NCBI GenBank assembly: GCA_025060695.1
Contig: JANXBH010000013.1
Coordinates: forward strand, 1-46,529
Direction of reading: 5' to 3'
Length of the DNA: 46,529 nucleotides
Source of the DNA: Caldifarciminota bacterium
Lineage (GTDB): Bacteria > Hydrothermota > Hydrothermia > LBFQ01 > DSFT01
Shown here: in pieces, positions 8,255 through 16,885 of the stretch
Numbering within the stretch: position 1 is the stretch's first letter
Layout of the letters: every line of letters starts with the position of its first letter
Made by a program: the position numbers and the translations under genes
Notes under the pieces: model-generated
The model's database searches: none
The model's input: the letters and a program-made list of their open reading frames with translations, nothing else
What the model was told of the DNA's origin: nothing

Positions 8255-9375
8255 TATTCACCTCCTACCTTAAACAGATTAAAGTACAAATCCTTTAACT
8301 CAGTAAAAACACCAAAGCTTGAGGTTGTAGCAAGTATAGCACCAATTATTATAAATACGATAAGCAGGACTTTTGCTATATCTTCGGATTTTATAGTTCC
8401 AATTTCAGAAGGATTTTTACTTAAATATGCGGATGCTGCATATAGTTCTTCACCAATTAGGGTATAGTCGCAAGAGACTATGAAAAATGGAAGTTGTGTA
8501 ACCGCGGTAGTTCCTGCTATATTTATGGAACCTACATTATATGAAGTTTCTGCCATTAACAAGCTTTCAGCATAAAAATAACCCTGATAGAATGCTGCAC
8601 CCGGTTTTTCTCTTACAACTATACCATTAAAACCTGCTGCAAACCCGAACTGCTGAGTAGTCAAAAACATTATATTTTCTTCTTTATATAAATCTGGTCT
8701 TCCTGATTCAGTATAACCTTCCTTTACTGCTTCCCTTGATGCAAGCATTATAAGAGGGTCATTATTGGGAACTATTAAGTCTATACCATAGCCTGCTACC
8801 CTCTTCGCAACGTATTTTAATATTGCTATACCTCCGATAATGGCAGGGTCGCTTAGCGCTCCAATTCCTGTTGTATAAATTATGGGTCTTCCCATTTCGG
8901 TTGCTCTACCTACTGCATCGTCAATTGCTTCAAGTCCTGCAATCTTTCTAATATATGGCACATTCCCAAGTCTTGAAGAATAATAAAAGAAAAAGAACAA
9001 CCCACCAAAAATTATTAAAAATACAAGAACAGGAAGTTTCCTTATATCAAACCAAGGCTTTTTTTCTTGAATTTCTATTTTAACTAAAACTACATTTGAC
9101 CAATCCGTATCTGTATAAGTCGTATCATTTACATATGCTCTAACAAGATAGCTATAATTAACATTTGCTCTTACAAGTGTATCTATAAAATAATTCTCAT
9201 TAGTTTGACCTATTAACTCTGGTTCTTCTTTTGAAAAATTATCACTTGCTCTATATATTTCATACTTTAATATAGGGACTTTCGGATGTTTCCAATTTAA
9301 GATAACTTTGTTGTTTTCAACTTTAACTACTAAACTTTCTGCAGGTAAAGGCGTATTAAATACAACAAAGAGCAT
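8254..9375 (-). CDS. FN3-domain plus DUF6754-type membrane protein (373 aa)
   Basis: A short hydrophobic N-terminus (MLFVVFNTPLPAES) is followed by a fibronectin type III-like domain at about residues 15-105 (VILNWKHP, KYEIYRAS, YSYLVRAY). Next come a membrane span at about 113-132 and a soluble domain of about 200 residues rich in small residues (GRPIIYTTGIGALSDPA, IDLIVPNND, NIAGTTAVTQ), then a final span at about 338-358. I recall this arrangement as DUF6754, a family without known function. The predicted topology puts the FN3 domain outside and the larger domain in the cytoplasm. It is the first of four coupled membrane genes and lies 6 bases after lpxH. Confidence 0.7.
   Translation of the reverse strand: MLFVVFNTPLPAESLVVKVENNKVILNWKHPKVPILKYEIYRASDNFSKEEPELIGQTNENYFIDTLVRANVNYSYLVRAYVNDTTYTDTDWSNVVLVKIEIQEKKPWFDIRKLPVLVFLIIFGGLFFFFYYSSRLGNVPYIRKIAGLEAIDDAVGRATEMGRPIIYTTGIGALSDPAIIGGIAILKYVAKRVAGYGIDLIVPNNDPLIMLASREAVKEGYTESGRPDLYKEENIMFLTTQQFGFAAGFNGIVVREKPGAAFYQGYFYAESLLMAETSYNVGSINIAGTTAVTQLPFFIVSCDYTLIGEELYAASAYLSKNPSEIGTIKSEDIAKVLLIVFIIIGAILATTSSFGVFTELKDLYFNLFKVGGE
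8261..8266 (-). promoter_or_regulatory. Ribosome binding site of the 262-aa membrane gene
   Basis: AGGAGG on the minus strand, six bases before ATG 8254 and inside the 3' end of the FN3/DUF6754 gene. It is a textbook Shine-Dalgarno site, in contrast with the operon-leading genes, which have none. Confidence 0.7.
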
Positions 9376-9381
9376 AAGTGG

Positions 9382-10095
9382 TCATAAGTTTAAAGCATAT
9401 ACTATACTATCATCAATATTCAAAACCATTAGTTTATTGTCTTTAATGACTCCATATGTAAAATGATTTAACCAATCACCAATACATGCTACTTTTCTTC
9501 CATTTCTTTCTTCATATATTGGACTGTGTAAATGCCCAACTATTAAAATTTCTATATTTTTTATTTCGACATATTTCCATAACCATTCTGGAATACTTAA
9601 AGGATAAGAATTGTGTGCTTTCCTACTTACTTTAGATACAAATTTTGCAATTTTTATGCCTATGTCTGGATGTATTTGTTTAAATAGAAAAGTTAACAAT
9701 TTATTTCTAAGAATATCTCTAGTTTTTATCCTAAATTTTAAATCATCTCCATGTGCAATATATATCTTTCTACCATTAACAGGTAATTCATATGTCCCAA
9801 TAACTGTTTTTATATTTAGATTTTTGAAAAATTTTCCAATCCAGAGGTCATGATTTCCTGCTATATAAATTGTTTCTACATGTTTTGAAACTTCATATAG
9901 CTCTGCAAGCACACTAAAATAATTAGAAAAAATTACACTTTCATATTCAAACCAAAAGTCAAATAAATCTCCAATAATTATAAATTTCCCTGCACTTTTC
10001 TTTACTTTATCCATTAAAGCTTTATACTTTTGAAACTTTTCAGTTTCATCTTTGGAAAAGCCAAAGTGGGCATCAGAAAATAAATAAATATCCAA
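9382..10095 (-). CDS. lpxH: UDP-2,3-diacylglucosamine pyrophosphohydrolase, lipid A synthesis
   Basis: A 237-residue calcineurin-like phosphoesterase with the full metal-binding set: SDAHFG (7-12), GDLFDFWFEY, AGNHDLW, AHGDD and VGHLHSP. The FDFWFEY stretch is typical of LpxH, which hydrolyses UDP-2,3-diacylglucosamine to lipid X at the inner membrane face. The start is TTG at 10095: the codons read MDIYLFSDAHFG and a leaderless-type box lies 9 bases upstream. It heads the long minus-strand operon that continues through the DUF6754-type group, lspA, the biotin-carrier gene and nnr. LpxH implies an LPS-bearing outer membrane. Confidence 0.88.
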   Translation of the reverse strand: MDIYLFSDAHFGFSKDETEKFQKYKALMDKVKKSAGKFIIIGDLFDFWFEYESVIFSNYFSVLAELYEVSKHVETIYIAGNHDLWIGKFFKNLNIKTVIGTYELPVNGRKIYIAHGDDLKFRIKTRDILRNKLLTFLFKQIHPDIGIKIAKFVSKVSRKAHNSYPLSIPEWLWKYVEIKNIEILIVGHLHSPIYEERNGRKVACIGDWLNHFTYGVIKDNKLMVLNIDDSIVYALNL

Positions 10096-10137
10096 AAGAT
10101 GTAAATTTTAAAGTTTTTTAACCTTAAAATTTTCTTT
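10096..10137. promoter_or_regulatory. Divergent leaderless promoters, lpxH / metG
   Basis: A 42-bp space holds two back-to-back boxes. The minus-strand hexamer TAAAAT at 10105-10110 precedes the lpxH TTG by 9 bases. The plus-strand hexamer at 10125-10130 precedes the metG ATG by 7 bases. Fourteen bases separate the hexamers, so any -35 element of one promoter would overlap the other's -10 or its coding start. Confidence 0.7.
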
Positions 10138-12120
10138 ATGTATAGAAGAATTCTTATAACAAGTGCACTACCATATGCGAATGGACCACTACACATTGGG
10201 CACTTAGCTGGAGCTTATTTACCTGCAGATATATATACAAGATTTCAAAAATTAAAAAATAGAGATGCAATACATATATGCGGGACAGATGAGCATGGAG
10301 TAGCAATTACACTGTCAGCAAAGAAAGAAAACAAAACACCAAAAGCACTTGTAGATTATTATCATGAAAATATAAAAAATACATTTAGTAGAATTGGTAT
10401 ATATTTTGAAAACTTTTCAAGAACTACGAGGAAACTGCATTATGAACTTTCACAGTCATTTTTCTTATCTATTTACAATAAGGGTTATATTGAAAAAAGG
10501 AAAGTAAAGCAGTTTTATTGTGAGAATGATAAAATTTTTCTTCCGGACAGATATATTACAGGGACTTGTCCATATTGTAATTATGATAAAGCAAGAGGAG
10601 ACCAGTGTGAAAAGTGTGGAAAGTGGTTAGAGCCAACTGAACTAATAGAACCAAGATGCACTCTTTGTAATTCAGGACCAGTACTAAAAGATAGTTTTCA
10701 ATACTTCTTTAAGTTAAATGAATTTGAGGAAAGACTAAGGGAATATATAGCAAGTAAAAAGAATAAGTGGAAAGAGAATGTATTGAACTTTGTAGATAAT
10801 TGGCTAAGAGAGGGATTAAAGCCAAGAGCAATTACGAGGGACTTAGAATGGGGAGTGCCTGTACCACTTGAAGAAGCAAAGAACAAGGTTTTATATGTAT
10901 GGTTTGATGCACCAATAGGATATATCTCTTCTACTAAGGAATGGTCTAAAGATAATTGGGAAAAGTATTGGAAAGATAAAGATACTAAGATAGTTCACTT
11001 TATCGGTAAGGATAATATAGTCTTTCATTCAATTGTATGGCCTGCAATGTTAATGGCAGAAGGTTCATATAATTTACCTGATGAAATTCCTGCAAATGAA
11101 TTTTTGAATTTAATGGGAGATAAGATTTCAACAAGTAGGAATTGGGCACTTTGGTTAGATGAATTGCTTGATAGATTTGAGCCAGATTATATTAGATTTT
11201 TTATTGCTTATATTATGCCTGAGTATAAGGACAGCGACTTTAATTTACATGACTTTAAGGATAGAGTAAATAATGAGCTTATAAATAAATATGGAAATTT
11301 AATAAGTAGGACACTTAGCTTTATAGTAAACTTCTTTGAAAGCAAAATTCCAGATGTTGAACTAAGTGAAGAAAATATTAAGGATTTTAATGAAATTAAA
11401 AAATACATCTCTGAAGCTGAAAATTATATAGAAAATTTTGAATTTAGGAAAGCACTAAGTACAATTCTATCTGGGGTAGACTATATAAATGCATATATAG
11501 ATAGGCAAAAACCTTGGAATTTGATAAAGTATGACAAAGAACAAGTAAAAAGAGTAATATTTACAACTATTCAGCTTATTAGGTCCATTTCTATTTCCTT
11601 TGAACCATATATTCCGTTTTCTACAAAGAAAGTATTAGATGCAATTGGAGTTTTAAATTATAATTGGGATAGTGCAAAAGAAATAGATTATTCAATAAAA
11701 GGAAAAGGTATAAAAAACATAGGGAATTTATATAAAAAGATTGAGGACAAGGAAATACAAGAATTGTTAAGTATTTTACACTCAAGGGTATTAAAGGAGA
11801 AAAACTACATTACATATGAAGAGTTTTCAAAATTAGATATTAGAGTTGGAAAAGTAGTAAGTGCACAAAGAGTAGAAAAGTCAAGGAAATTATTGAAACT
11901 ATTAATAAGTCTTGGAAATGAAAAAAGACAGATTATAGCAGGTATAGGAGAAAGCTATACTCCTGAGAGTTTAATAAACAAGAATGTAATAGTTGTAGTA
12001 AATTTAGAGCCAAAGAAGATTATGGGTTTAGAGAGTAATGGTATGCTACTTGCAGCAGGAGAAAAGCCTATAATTTTAACAACAGATGGAGACGTTGAAG
12101 AAGGTAGTAAGGTAAAATAA
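10138..12120 (+). CDS. metG: Methionyl-tRNA synthetase with C-terminal tRNA-binding domain
   Basis: A 660-residue class I synthetase that charges tRNA-Met. The signature HIGH is at 19-22 (GPLHIGH). A double zinc knuckle with CPYC/CEKC and CTLC pairs lies around residues 140-180. The KMSKS equivalent reads KISTSRN near residue 330. An anticodon-binding helical domain follows, and residues from about 565 form an EMAP/Trbp111-type tRNA-binding domain (KLDIRVGKVVSAQRVEKSRKL, AGIGESYTPE, NLEPKKIMGLESNGMLLAA). It is the first gene of a plus-strand run and has no Shine-Dalgarno sequence, only the upstream CTTAAAATTT box. Confidence 0.97.
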   Translation: MYRRILITSALPYANGPLHIGHLAGAYLPADIYTRFQKLKNRDAIHICGTDEHGVAITLSAKKENKTPKALVDYYHENIKNTFSRIGIYFENFSRTTRKLHYELSQSFFLSIYNKGYIEKRKVKQFYCENDKIFLPDRYITGTCPYCNYDKARGDQCEKCGKWLEPTELIEPRCTLCNSGPVLKDSFQYFFKLNEFEERLREYIASKKNKWKENVLNFVDNWLREGLKPRAITRDLEWGVPVPLEEAKNKVLYVWFDAPIGYISSTKEWSKDNWEKYWKDKDTKIVHFIGKDNIVFHSIVWPAMLMAEGSYNLPDEIPANEFLNLMGDKISTSRNWALWLDELLDRFEPDYIRFFIAYIMPEYKDSDFNLHDFKDRVNNELINKYGNLISRTLSFIVNFFESKIPDVELSEENIKDFNEIKKYISEAENYIENFEFRKALSTILSGVDYINAYIDRQKPWNLIKYDKEQVKRVIFTTIQLIRSISISFEPYIPFSTKKVLDAIGVLNYNWDSAKEIDYSIKGKGIKNIGNLYKKIEDKEIQELLSILHSRVLKEKNYITYEEFSKLDIRVGKVVSAQRVEKSRKLLKLLISLGNEKRQIIAGIGESYTPESLINKNVIVVVNLEPKKIMGLESNGMLLAAGEKPIILTTDGDVEEGSKVK

Positions 12121-12123
12121 AAG

Positions 12124-12139
12124 CTTTAAAATTTTGATA
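12124..12139 (+). promoter_or_regulatory. Leaderless-type promoter of fabH
   Basis: GCTTTAAAATTTT with TAAAAT at 12127-12132, 7 bases before ATG 12140, right after the metG stop. An in-frame TTG at 12134 lies only two bases past the hexamer, so it is not the likely start. Confidence 0.65.
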
Positions 12140-13114
12140 ATGTATTCTAAAATATTATCTATTGGTTCGTATGTCCCAAAGAATATTTTAACGAATCAGG
12201 ATTTAGAAAAGATTGTAGAAACTTCTGATGAATGGATAACTGAAAGAAGTGGTATAAAGGAAAGAAGGATAGCAAGTAAAAATGAAACTTCTTCTGTTTT
12301 AGGATATTATTCATCTTTAAAAGCACTTGAGAGAGCGAATTTAAAACCCTCTGATATAGACTTAGTTATATGTGCTACTAATACTCCTGATATGCAATTC
12401 CCTGCTACAGGATGTTTAGTTGCAAGTCTTTTGAATATAAAAGTTCCATGCTTTGATTTAGAGGCTGGTTGTCCAGGAGTAATATATGCACTTGAAGTTG
12501 CAAGAGCTTTAATTGAAGCAGGTTTATATAGAAATATATTAGTTGTAACCAGTGAGACGTTAAGCAGGTATATGGATTGGAGTGATAGGACTACATGTGT
12601 GCTTTTTGGAGATGGAGCTAGTTCTTTTATTTTGACAAGAAGTGATGAGCCGGGTATTATTTCTTCGTATTTAATGGGAGATGGAAATTTAGGAGAGTTA
12701 TTGAAATTTCCTGCAGGTGGAAGTAGACAGCCCGCAAGTATCATAACTGTAAAAAATAGAGAGCATGGAGTAAAAATGCAAGGTAGGGAAGTTTTTAGAT
12801 ATGCTGTTGGTTATATGGCTGATGCATGTATAAAATCGTTAGATAAAGCAAATTTAACTCCTGACGATATAGATTGGTTAGTTCCTCATCAGGCTAATAT
12901 AAGAATTATTGATGCAACTGCAGAAAAATTAAACATACCAAAAGAAAAAGTATATGTAAATATTCAAAGGTATGGAAATACTTCAGTGGCTTCTATTGGA
13001 ATTGCATTAGATGAAATGATAGAGAGTAATTTATTGAAAAAGGGACAAAATGTTCTAATTGTTTCATTTGGTGCTGGTTTTACTTGGGGTGCTATGGTAT
13101 TTAGATATATATGA
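12140..13114 (+). CDS. fabH: 3-oxoacyl-ACP synthase III (KAS III)
   Basis: A 324-residue condensing enzyme that starts fatty acid synthesis by joining an acyl-CoA primer to malonyl-ACP. The catalytic triad can be placed: Cys at about 111 (EAGCPGVIYAL), His at about 250 (VPHQANIRI) and Asn at about 280 (YGNTSVAS). ERSGIKERR and FGDGASSF are further family stretches. ATG 12140 is chosen over the in-frame TTG at 12134 because it fits the promoter spacing. The gene is followed without a gap by an lptC-like gene (ATGA overlap), linking envelope lipid synthesis and LPS export. Confidence 0.93.
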   Translation: MYSKILSIGSYVPKNILTNQDLEKIVETSDEWITERSGIKERRIASKNETSSVLGYYSSLKALERANLKPSDIDLVICATNTPDMQFPATGCLVASLLNIKVPCFDLEAGCPGVIYALEVARALIEAGLYRNILVVTSETLSRYMDWSDRTTCVLFGDGASSFILTRSDEPGIISSYLMGDGNLGELLKFPAGGSRQPASIITVKNREHGVKMQGREVFRYAVGYMADACIKSLDKANLTPDDIDWLVPHQANIRIIDATAEKLNIPKEKVYVNIQRYGNTSVASIGIALDEMIESNLLKKGQNVLIVSFGAGFTWGAMVFRYI

Positions 13115-13623
13115 GATTTATAATTCTTATATTTTTCATAGCTTGCACTAAAAAGGTAGAAAATAAGTTAGATGAGAATATTATAAGCTATGTGCAAAAA
13201 GTTGATACAGGTAATATTTTTGAATACGAAAATAGTGAAAAAACTTGGGAGATAGAAGCTGATAAAATTGTTGACTTAAATAATATTTATGTAGTAAAGA
13301 ACTTTAAGATAAAGTTTTACGATAATGGACAAGTTTCCGCAATATTAACTGCTGACTCAGGTATAATGGAAAAAAGTACAAAAAATATGAAAGCTTTCGG
13401 GAATGTGGTTTTTCTATCAAGTGATAGTTCATTTTTAAAAACAGGAAGATTATATTGGCAGGATGCATATAGGAAAATTCATACTGATGATAGTGTATAT
13501 ATATACGACGCAAAGAACAAAAGGGAGTTATGGGGTATAGGTTTTGAAAGTGATGATAGATTTAAAAATATTAGGATATTGAAAAATGTTAGGGGAAGAG
13601 GAGAAGGAAAGGTTATTAAATGA
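13111..13623 (+). CDS. lptC: LptC-like LPS export lipoprotein
   Basis: A 170-residue protein with a short lipoprotein signal ending in the lipobox FFIAC (Cys12). A beta-rich repeat domain resembles LptC/OstA: WEIEADKIVDLNNIYVVKNF, KFYDNGQVSAILTADSG, MKAFGNVVFLSSDSSFLKT and LYWQDAYRKIHTDDSVYIYD. LptC is anchored in the inner membrane and passes LPS from the LptBFG transporter to LptA. Classical LptC has a transmembrane anchor, and lipid-anchored versions occur in other phyla. The start overlaps the fabH stop (ATGA). No other lpt gene is in the window. Confidence 0.72.
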   Translation: MRFIILIFFIACTKKVENKLDENIISYVQKVDTGNIFEYENSEKTWEIEADKIVDLNNIYVVKNFKIKFYDNGQVSAILTADSGIMEKSTKNMKAFGNVVFLSSDSSFLKTGRLYWQDAYRKIHTDDSVYIYDAKNKRELWGIGFESDDRFKNIRILKNVRGRGEGKVIK

Positions 13624-13849
13624 AGTAGCTAACCGTATAGTAAAAATGAGACTTTCTGATGTTGCAATATTTTTATTAGAAAGTTCAAAACCTATATCAT
13701 TTTTATCATCTCAATTTTTAATATTCTTAAGACCTTTTATTAGTGTATATTTTAGCCCCCAAACATATGACAAACTCATTGAGATTTTAAATGATAGAAA
13801 CAATATAGAGAAACTTATAAAACTTATAGAAGAAAAGGAGGGTAGGTAA
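13586..13849 (+). CDS. Small conserved-looking protein of unknown function (87 aa)
   Basis: Not recognised by name. The 87 residues read as mostly helical: a charged start (MLGEEEKERLLNEVANRIV), a more hydrophobic middle (SDVAIFLLESSKPISFLSSQ, FLRPFISVYF) and a charged end (RNNIEKLIKLIEEKEGR). The middle could associate with the membrane peripherally. The start overlaps the lptC-like gene by 38 bases in another frame, and the stop overlaps the next start (TAATG), so the gene is embedded in the fabH operon. I recall similar short proteins in other thermophilic bacteria but cannot name a family. Confidence 0.6.
   Translation: MLGEEEKERLLNEVANRIVKMRLSDVAIFLLESSKPISFLSSQFLIFLRPFISVYFSPQTYDKLIEILNDRNNIEKLIKLIEEKEGR
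13836..13841 (+). promoter_or_regulatory. Ribosome binding site of the 367-aa gene
   Basis: AGGAGG seven bases before ATG 13849, inside the 3' end of the 87-residue gene. It supports the start of the next gene, which would otherwise be uncertain. Confidence 0.65.
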
Positions 13850-14952
13850 TGCTGATATTTATCTTATCTCAAAGTGAGATACTATATAATATACAGATTA
13901 TATCAAGTTATGATAAAAATAAGGAGGTTTCTCTCAGAACGCCTTTTAGTATAAATAAAGCTTCAGTTGATAGAAGAGTTTACTATAGAATAGATACAAC
14001 TGTAAATAGTCTTGAGAATATTGATATTTTGATATTTGATAAAAAGACAAAGAAGGAAAAAATAATTCCTTTGCCTAAGTTTTTAGAACCAAAATACTTG
14101 GATATATCATTAGGTGAAACACTAAAGGTATCATTTAATTTCCTTGGCTTTCCCATTAGTGAGTTTGAATTTCCAAGGGTATATATAATATCTGACCAAG
14201 GAGAGAGTGAAGCTTTTTTATTACAGCAAGATCCATATAATAAGGAGGTTTTAGTACGTAAATTAGAACCTATTGATGAAATTGGAAATTATAAGCTAGC
14301 TCTTGTTATCAATCATCCAAGACAATTAATAGAGATTAGGATTTATAGAATATTGAACGTTGTTTATAAACCTATCTATAAACTTTTTGAAATGAGTTAT
14401 GGATTTTCAGGACAGGCTGCTTATTTATGCTTACAGATATTAAATAAACTACCTAATACAATTTCAGAAGAATATAATGTACTAATCTTAGATGCTTCTA
14501 ATATACCTATTAGTATGAAGTTGAGAAACTATGGCAATTATTCCTGTGGTATTTTTACACCTAATTCAGCAGGTAATTATACAGCAAAATTAGAAGGCAG
14601 ATATAAGGGTGTAATTTCTTCAAAAGTCGTAGAGTTTAATATTATTGATTCTATTAATTTTGAGATACCGATAAAATTTGTAGGATTTGAACTAAAGAAG
14701 AATAAGGGATTTATAAAACTTGAAAATATGAGCAATAGACCTATAGTATTGAGTATAGAAGCAGTTGAAGCACCACCCGAGATAAATTTTAATATATCAG
14801 GCTCTTATACAATATCAAAAAACACTATTATTCCATTTGAATATAAGTTTCTTAAGAAGGTCAAGAAGAATTCAAACCATTACATAAGAATTAAGTTTAG
14901 GGATGAAAACAATAGACCGTTCTTTTTGGATATTAAACTTTCAGTCTTGTAA
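13849..14952 (+). CDS. Beta-rich secreted or surface protein of unknown function (367 aa)
   Basis: No family recognised. The N-terminus is weakly hydrophobic (MLIFILSQSEILYNIQII), possibly a short signal peptide without an obvious cleavage site. The remainder is strand-rich with few helices and is repeatedly punctuated by segments such as FEFPRVYIISDQGESEAF, IGNYKLALVIN and AGNYTAKLEGRYKG, which look like Ig-like beta-sandwich modules. The C-terminal third reads like an accessory beta domain (FIKLENMSNRPIVLSIEA). It has a strong ribosome site and is the last gene before a 77-bp space, so it probably ends the fabH operon. An extracytoplasmic location is inferred from composition. Confidence 0.6.
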   Translation: MLIFILSQSEILYNIQIISSYDKNKEVSLRTPFSINKASVDRRVYYRIDTTVNSLENIDILIFDKKTKKEKIIPLPKFLEPKYLDISLGETLKVSFNFLGFPISEFEFPRVYIISDQGESEAFLLQQDPYNKEVLVRKLEPIDEIGNYKLALVINHPRQLIEIRIYRILNVVYKPIYKLFEMSYGFSGQAAYLCLQILNKLPNTISEEYNVLILDASNIPISMKLRNYGNYSCGIFTPNSAGNYTAKLEGRYKGVISSKVVEFNIIDSINFEIPIKFVGFELKKNKGFIKLENMSNRPIVLSIEAVEAPPEINFNISGSYTISKNTIIPFEYKFLKKVKKNSNHYIRIKFRDENNRPFFLDIKLSVL

Positions 14953-15010
14953 TAGTATAATTACCATTAAGAAAAGCTAACCGATTCCTAAAGTATACGT
15001 GGTTAAAGAA

Positions 15011-15029
15011 CTTTAAAATTATAATATAA
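15011..15029 (+). promoter_or_regulatory. Leaderless-type promoter of the zinc-ribbon protein gene
   Basis: ACTTTAAAATTA with TAAAAT at 15014-15019, 10 bases before ATG 15030. It ends a 77-bp intergenic space in which I see no other signal and no terminator hairpin. Confidence 0.6.
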
Positions 15030-16391
15030 ATGAAATCTGATTTTCAATCTGTTATTTTTAATGCTATAAAAACTAAGTTTACAGGGAGATTGATTTTTGT
15101 TAGACCTGAGGGTGGAGTAGTAAGGGTTCTATTCGTAGAGGGTAAAATCAAAGATGTTGATAGTACTTGGGGTTATGGTTCAAAAGAATTAGAAAGAATA
15201 AGAGAGTGGCAAGAGAGTAGTGTTATAACTAAGGAAATTAGCGAAAAAGAGTTAGAAAAATATAGAGTATTACCTGATATAGTATTTAAATTTACTTGTC
15301 CCGATTGTGGTCATGAAATTCCTATAGATGTAAATTTTTGTCCTGAGTGTGGTTATCAAATAAGAAATGTAAAAGTGTGTTTAAATTGTGGTTTTGAAAA
15401 TCCATCTGATGCTAAATTTTGTGAAAAATGTGGCAATAAATTTTATTTAGAACAGATTACGAAAAATATCAAGATATGTCCAAATTGTTCAAGTTCCATT
15501 CAAAAAGATGCAAAGTTTTGTCCTGAGTGTGGTCATTCATTTCTGAAAATATGTCCAAGATGTAAAAGTGAAAATCAACCTAATGTAAAATTCTGTGAAG
15601 AGTGTGGTTATGAGTTTAAATCTGATAAGCTAAAGTTTAGTAGAGTTTTAATACCAACTTTTATCTTGACTTTTTTCATTCTGATTTTAGGAGGTATATT
15701 TATGTTTTCTTCTGATACGAAAACAAAAGTATTACAAGCTCCTAATGTTATTCAGGAATTTGTAACTTTTAATAATGAAAAAGATACATCTAAAATTTCA
15801 AATCAAAAAACCGAACAAACTACTAAAATAACAAAAAAGGAAGAAGTAAAAAAGCAAATAGATACATCACAAATTATTGAACAAAAGATAGAGAAAAAAA
15901 TTGCATTTTTTAAGTGTGAAACTGAAAGCCTTTTATACTATGATTTAAAGATAAAGTCTGTAAGTTTTGATTTTTCAAAACCACAAAATTTACCATATTA
16001 TAAGCAAGGTCCTATAAGTTTAGACAAGTTTGATACATTGATTGTAGATTTTGAGTCTTTGGCTGGTCTTTTAAGAAGTAGAAATGCTATTTTACTTGTA
16101 GTAAGTAATGATAAATTATCGTATTTAGATACTCATTTTTTTACTCAAAATACGGAAAATTTTGAAGCATTCGTAAAAAATGGTTTTAACTTACCGTTTC
16201 CTAAGAGCTATGTAAGGTCGAAAGGAAGGATAGTTTTTAGTTCAAGCAAGCGAGATGAATATTACATTGTAGTTATAAATGAACCTTATTTAGAAAAGGA
16301 AACAAATAAACTGTATTTAAAAACAAAAACCTTGGTTTTTAATTTAAAAATAAAAATAAAAAGATGTTTTGAAAATAAAAATGTTCAGTGA
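15030..16391 (+). CDS. Membrane protein with N-terminal DUF4388-like domain and four zinc ribbons
   Basis: A 453-residue protein of unknown function with a clear domain order. Residues 1-60 resemble a DUF4388/PATAN-type domain (FTGRLIFVRPEGGVVRVLF). Four zinc ribbons follow, each CxxC-x10-12-CxxC, at about 90-108, 117-134, 150-167 and 175-192. A membrane span lies at about 206-227, then a low-complexity Lys/Thr/Glu linker and a beta-rich C-terminal domain that should be extracytoplasmic. The ribbons would be cytoplasmic. Relatives of such domains occur in bacterial signalling proteins, so an inside-out sensor or scaffold is conceivable. It is coupled to the next gene by a GTGA overlap. Confidence 0.7.
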   Translation: MKSDFQSVIFNAIKTKFTGRLIFVRPEGGVVRVLFVEGKIKDVDSTWGYGSKELERIREWQESSVITKEISEKELEKYRVLPDIVFKFTCPDCGHEIPIDVNFCPECGYQIRNVKVCLNCGFENPSDAKFCEKCGNKFYLEQITKNIKICPNCSSSIQKDAKFCPECGHSFLKICPRCKSENQPNVKFCEECGYEFKSDKLKFSRVLIPTFILTFFILILGGIFMFSSDTKTKVLQAPNVIQEFVTFNNEKDTSKISNQKTEQTTKITKKEEVKKQIDTSQIIEQKIEKKIAFFKCETESLLYYDLKIKSVSFDFSKPQNLPYYKQGPISLDKFDTLIVDFESLAGLLRSRNAILLVVSNDKLSYLDTHFFTQNTENFEAFVKNGFNLPFPKSYVRSKGRIVFSSSKRDEYYIVVINEPYLEKETNKLYLKTKTLVFNLKIKIKRCFENKNVQ

Positions 16392-16882
16392 AGCGCTTTA
16401 TAATTTTCACTATGGTATTTATTTTACTTTCATTAATTGAGGTTGAAGTGCATGGTCTTTTAAATGCAGGTGATGGATATATCGTGGTTCTTTCAGATAA
16501 AAAAAGTAAAAGCAAGTTCCTTACTATGACTATCGGTAAAACTGAAGGAGAAGCGATTATGATAGCAAAAGAAAGCATTATGACGCCAAGACCTCTTACT
16601 CATGAATTAGCATTTAATTTAGTTAAGAATCTTGATGGAGAAATAAGCCGTATTGAGATATATGACCTAAGAGATGGTGTATACTACGCTAAAATATACC
16701 TTACAAAAAAAACTTTTATTTTTAAAACACAAAAAGTTATAGATTCAAGACCAAGTGATGCTATAGCGCTTGCACTAAGGTTTAATGCAAAAATACTTGT
16801 AAATGAAAAACTTCTTGAAGAGATTAGAATTTCCCCTTTTGAGAAAATAGAAGAAAAGAGAAGAAGGTTTTTTGATATATAA
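16388..16882 (+). CDS. Bifunctional nuclease-domain protein (BFN/DUF151) with hydrophobic N-terminus
   Basis: Residues from about 18 onward match the BFN domain: IEVEVHGLL, MTPRPLTHELAFNL, YDLRDGVYYAKIYL and DSRPSDAIALALR. Members of this family have been reported to act as nucleases on DNA and RNA. The usual protein starts directly at the IEVEV strand, but here a hydrophobic segment (FIIFTMVFILLSL) precedes it. The start is GTG at 16388, overlapping the zinc-ribbon gene stop. Either the domain is membrane-tethered or secreted, or a shorter start is used, for instance the ATG nine codons in. It ends 3 bases from the convergent HhH-barrel gene. Confidence 0.8.
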   Translation: MKRFIIFTMVFILLSLIEVEVHGLLNAGDGYIVVLSDKKSKSKFLTMTIGKTEGEAIMIAKESIMTPRPLTHELAFNLVKNLDGEISRIEIYDLRDGVYYAKIYLTKKTFIFKTQKVIDSRPSDAIALALRFNAKILVNEKLLEEIRISPFEKIEEKRRRFFDI

Positions 16883-16885
16883 AAC

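Noticed and set aside
14953-15010. Possible tRNA or small RNA between 14953 and 15010
   Set aside because: No cloverleaf pairing or conserved TTCGANTC-type arm could be found.
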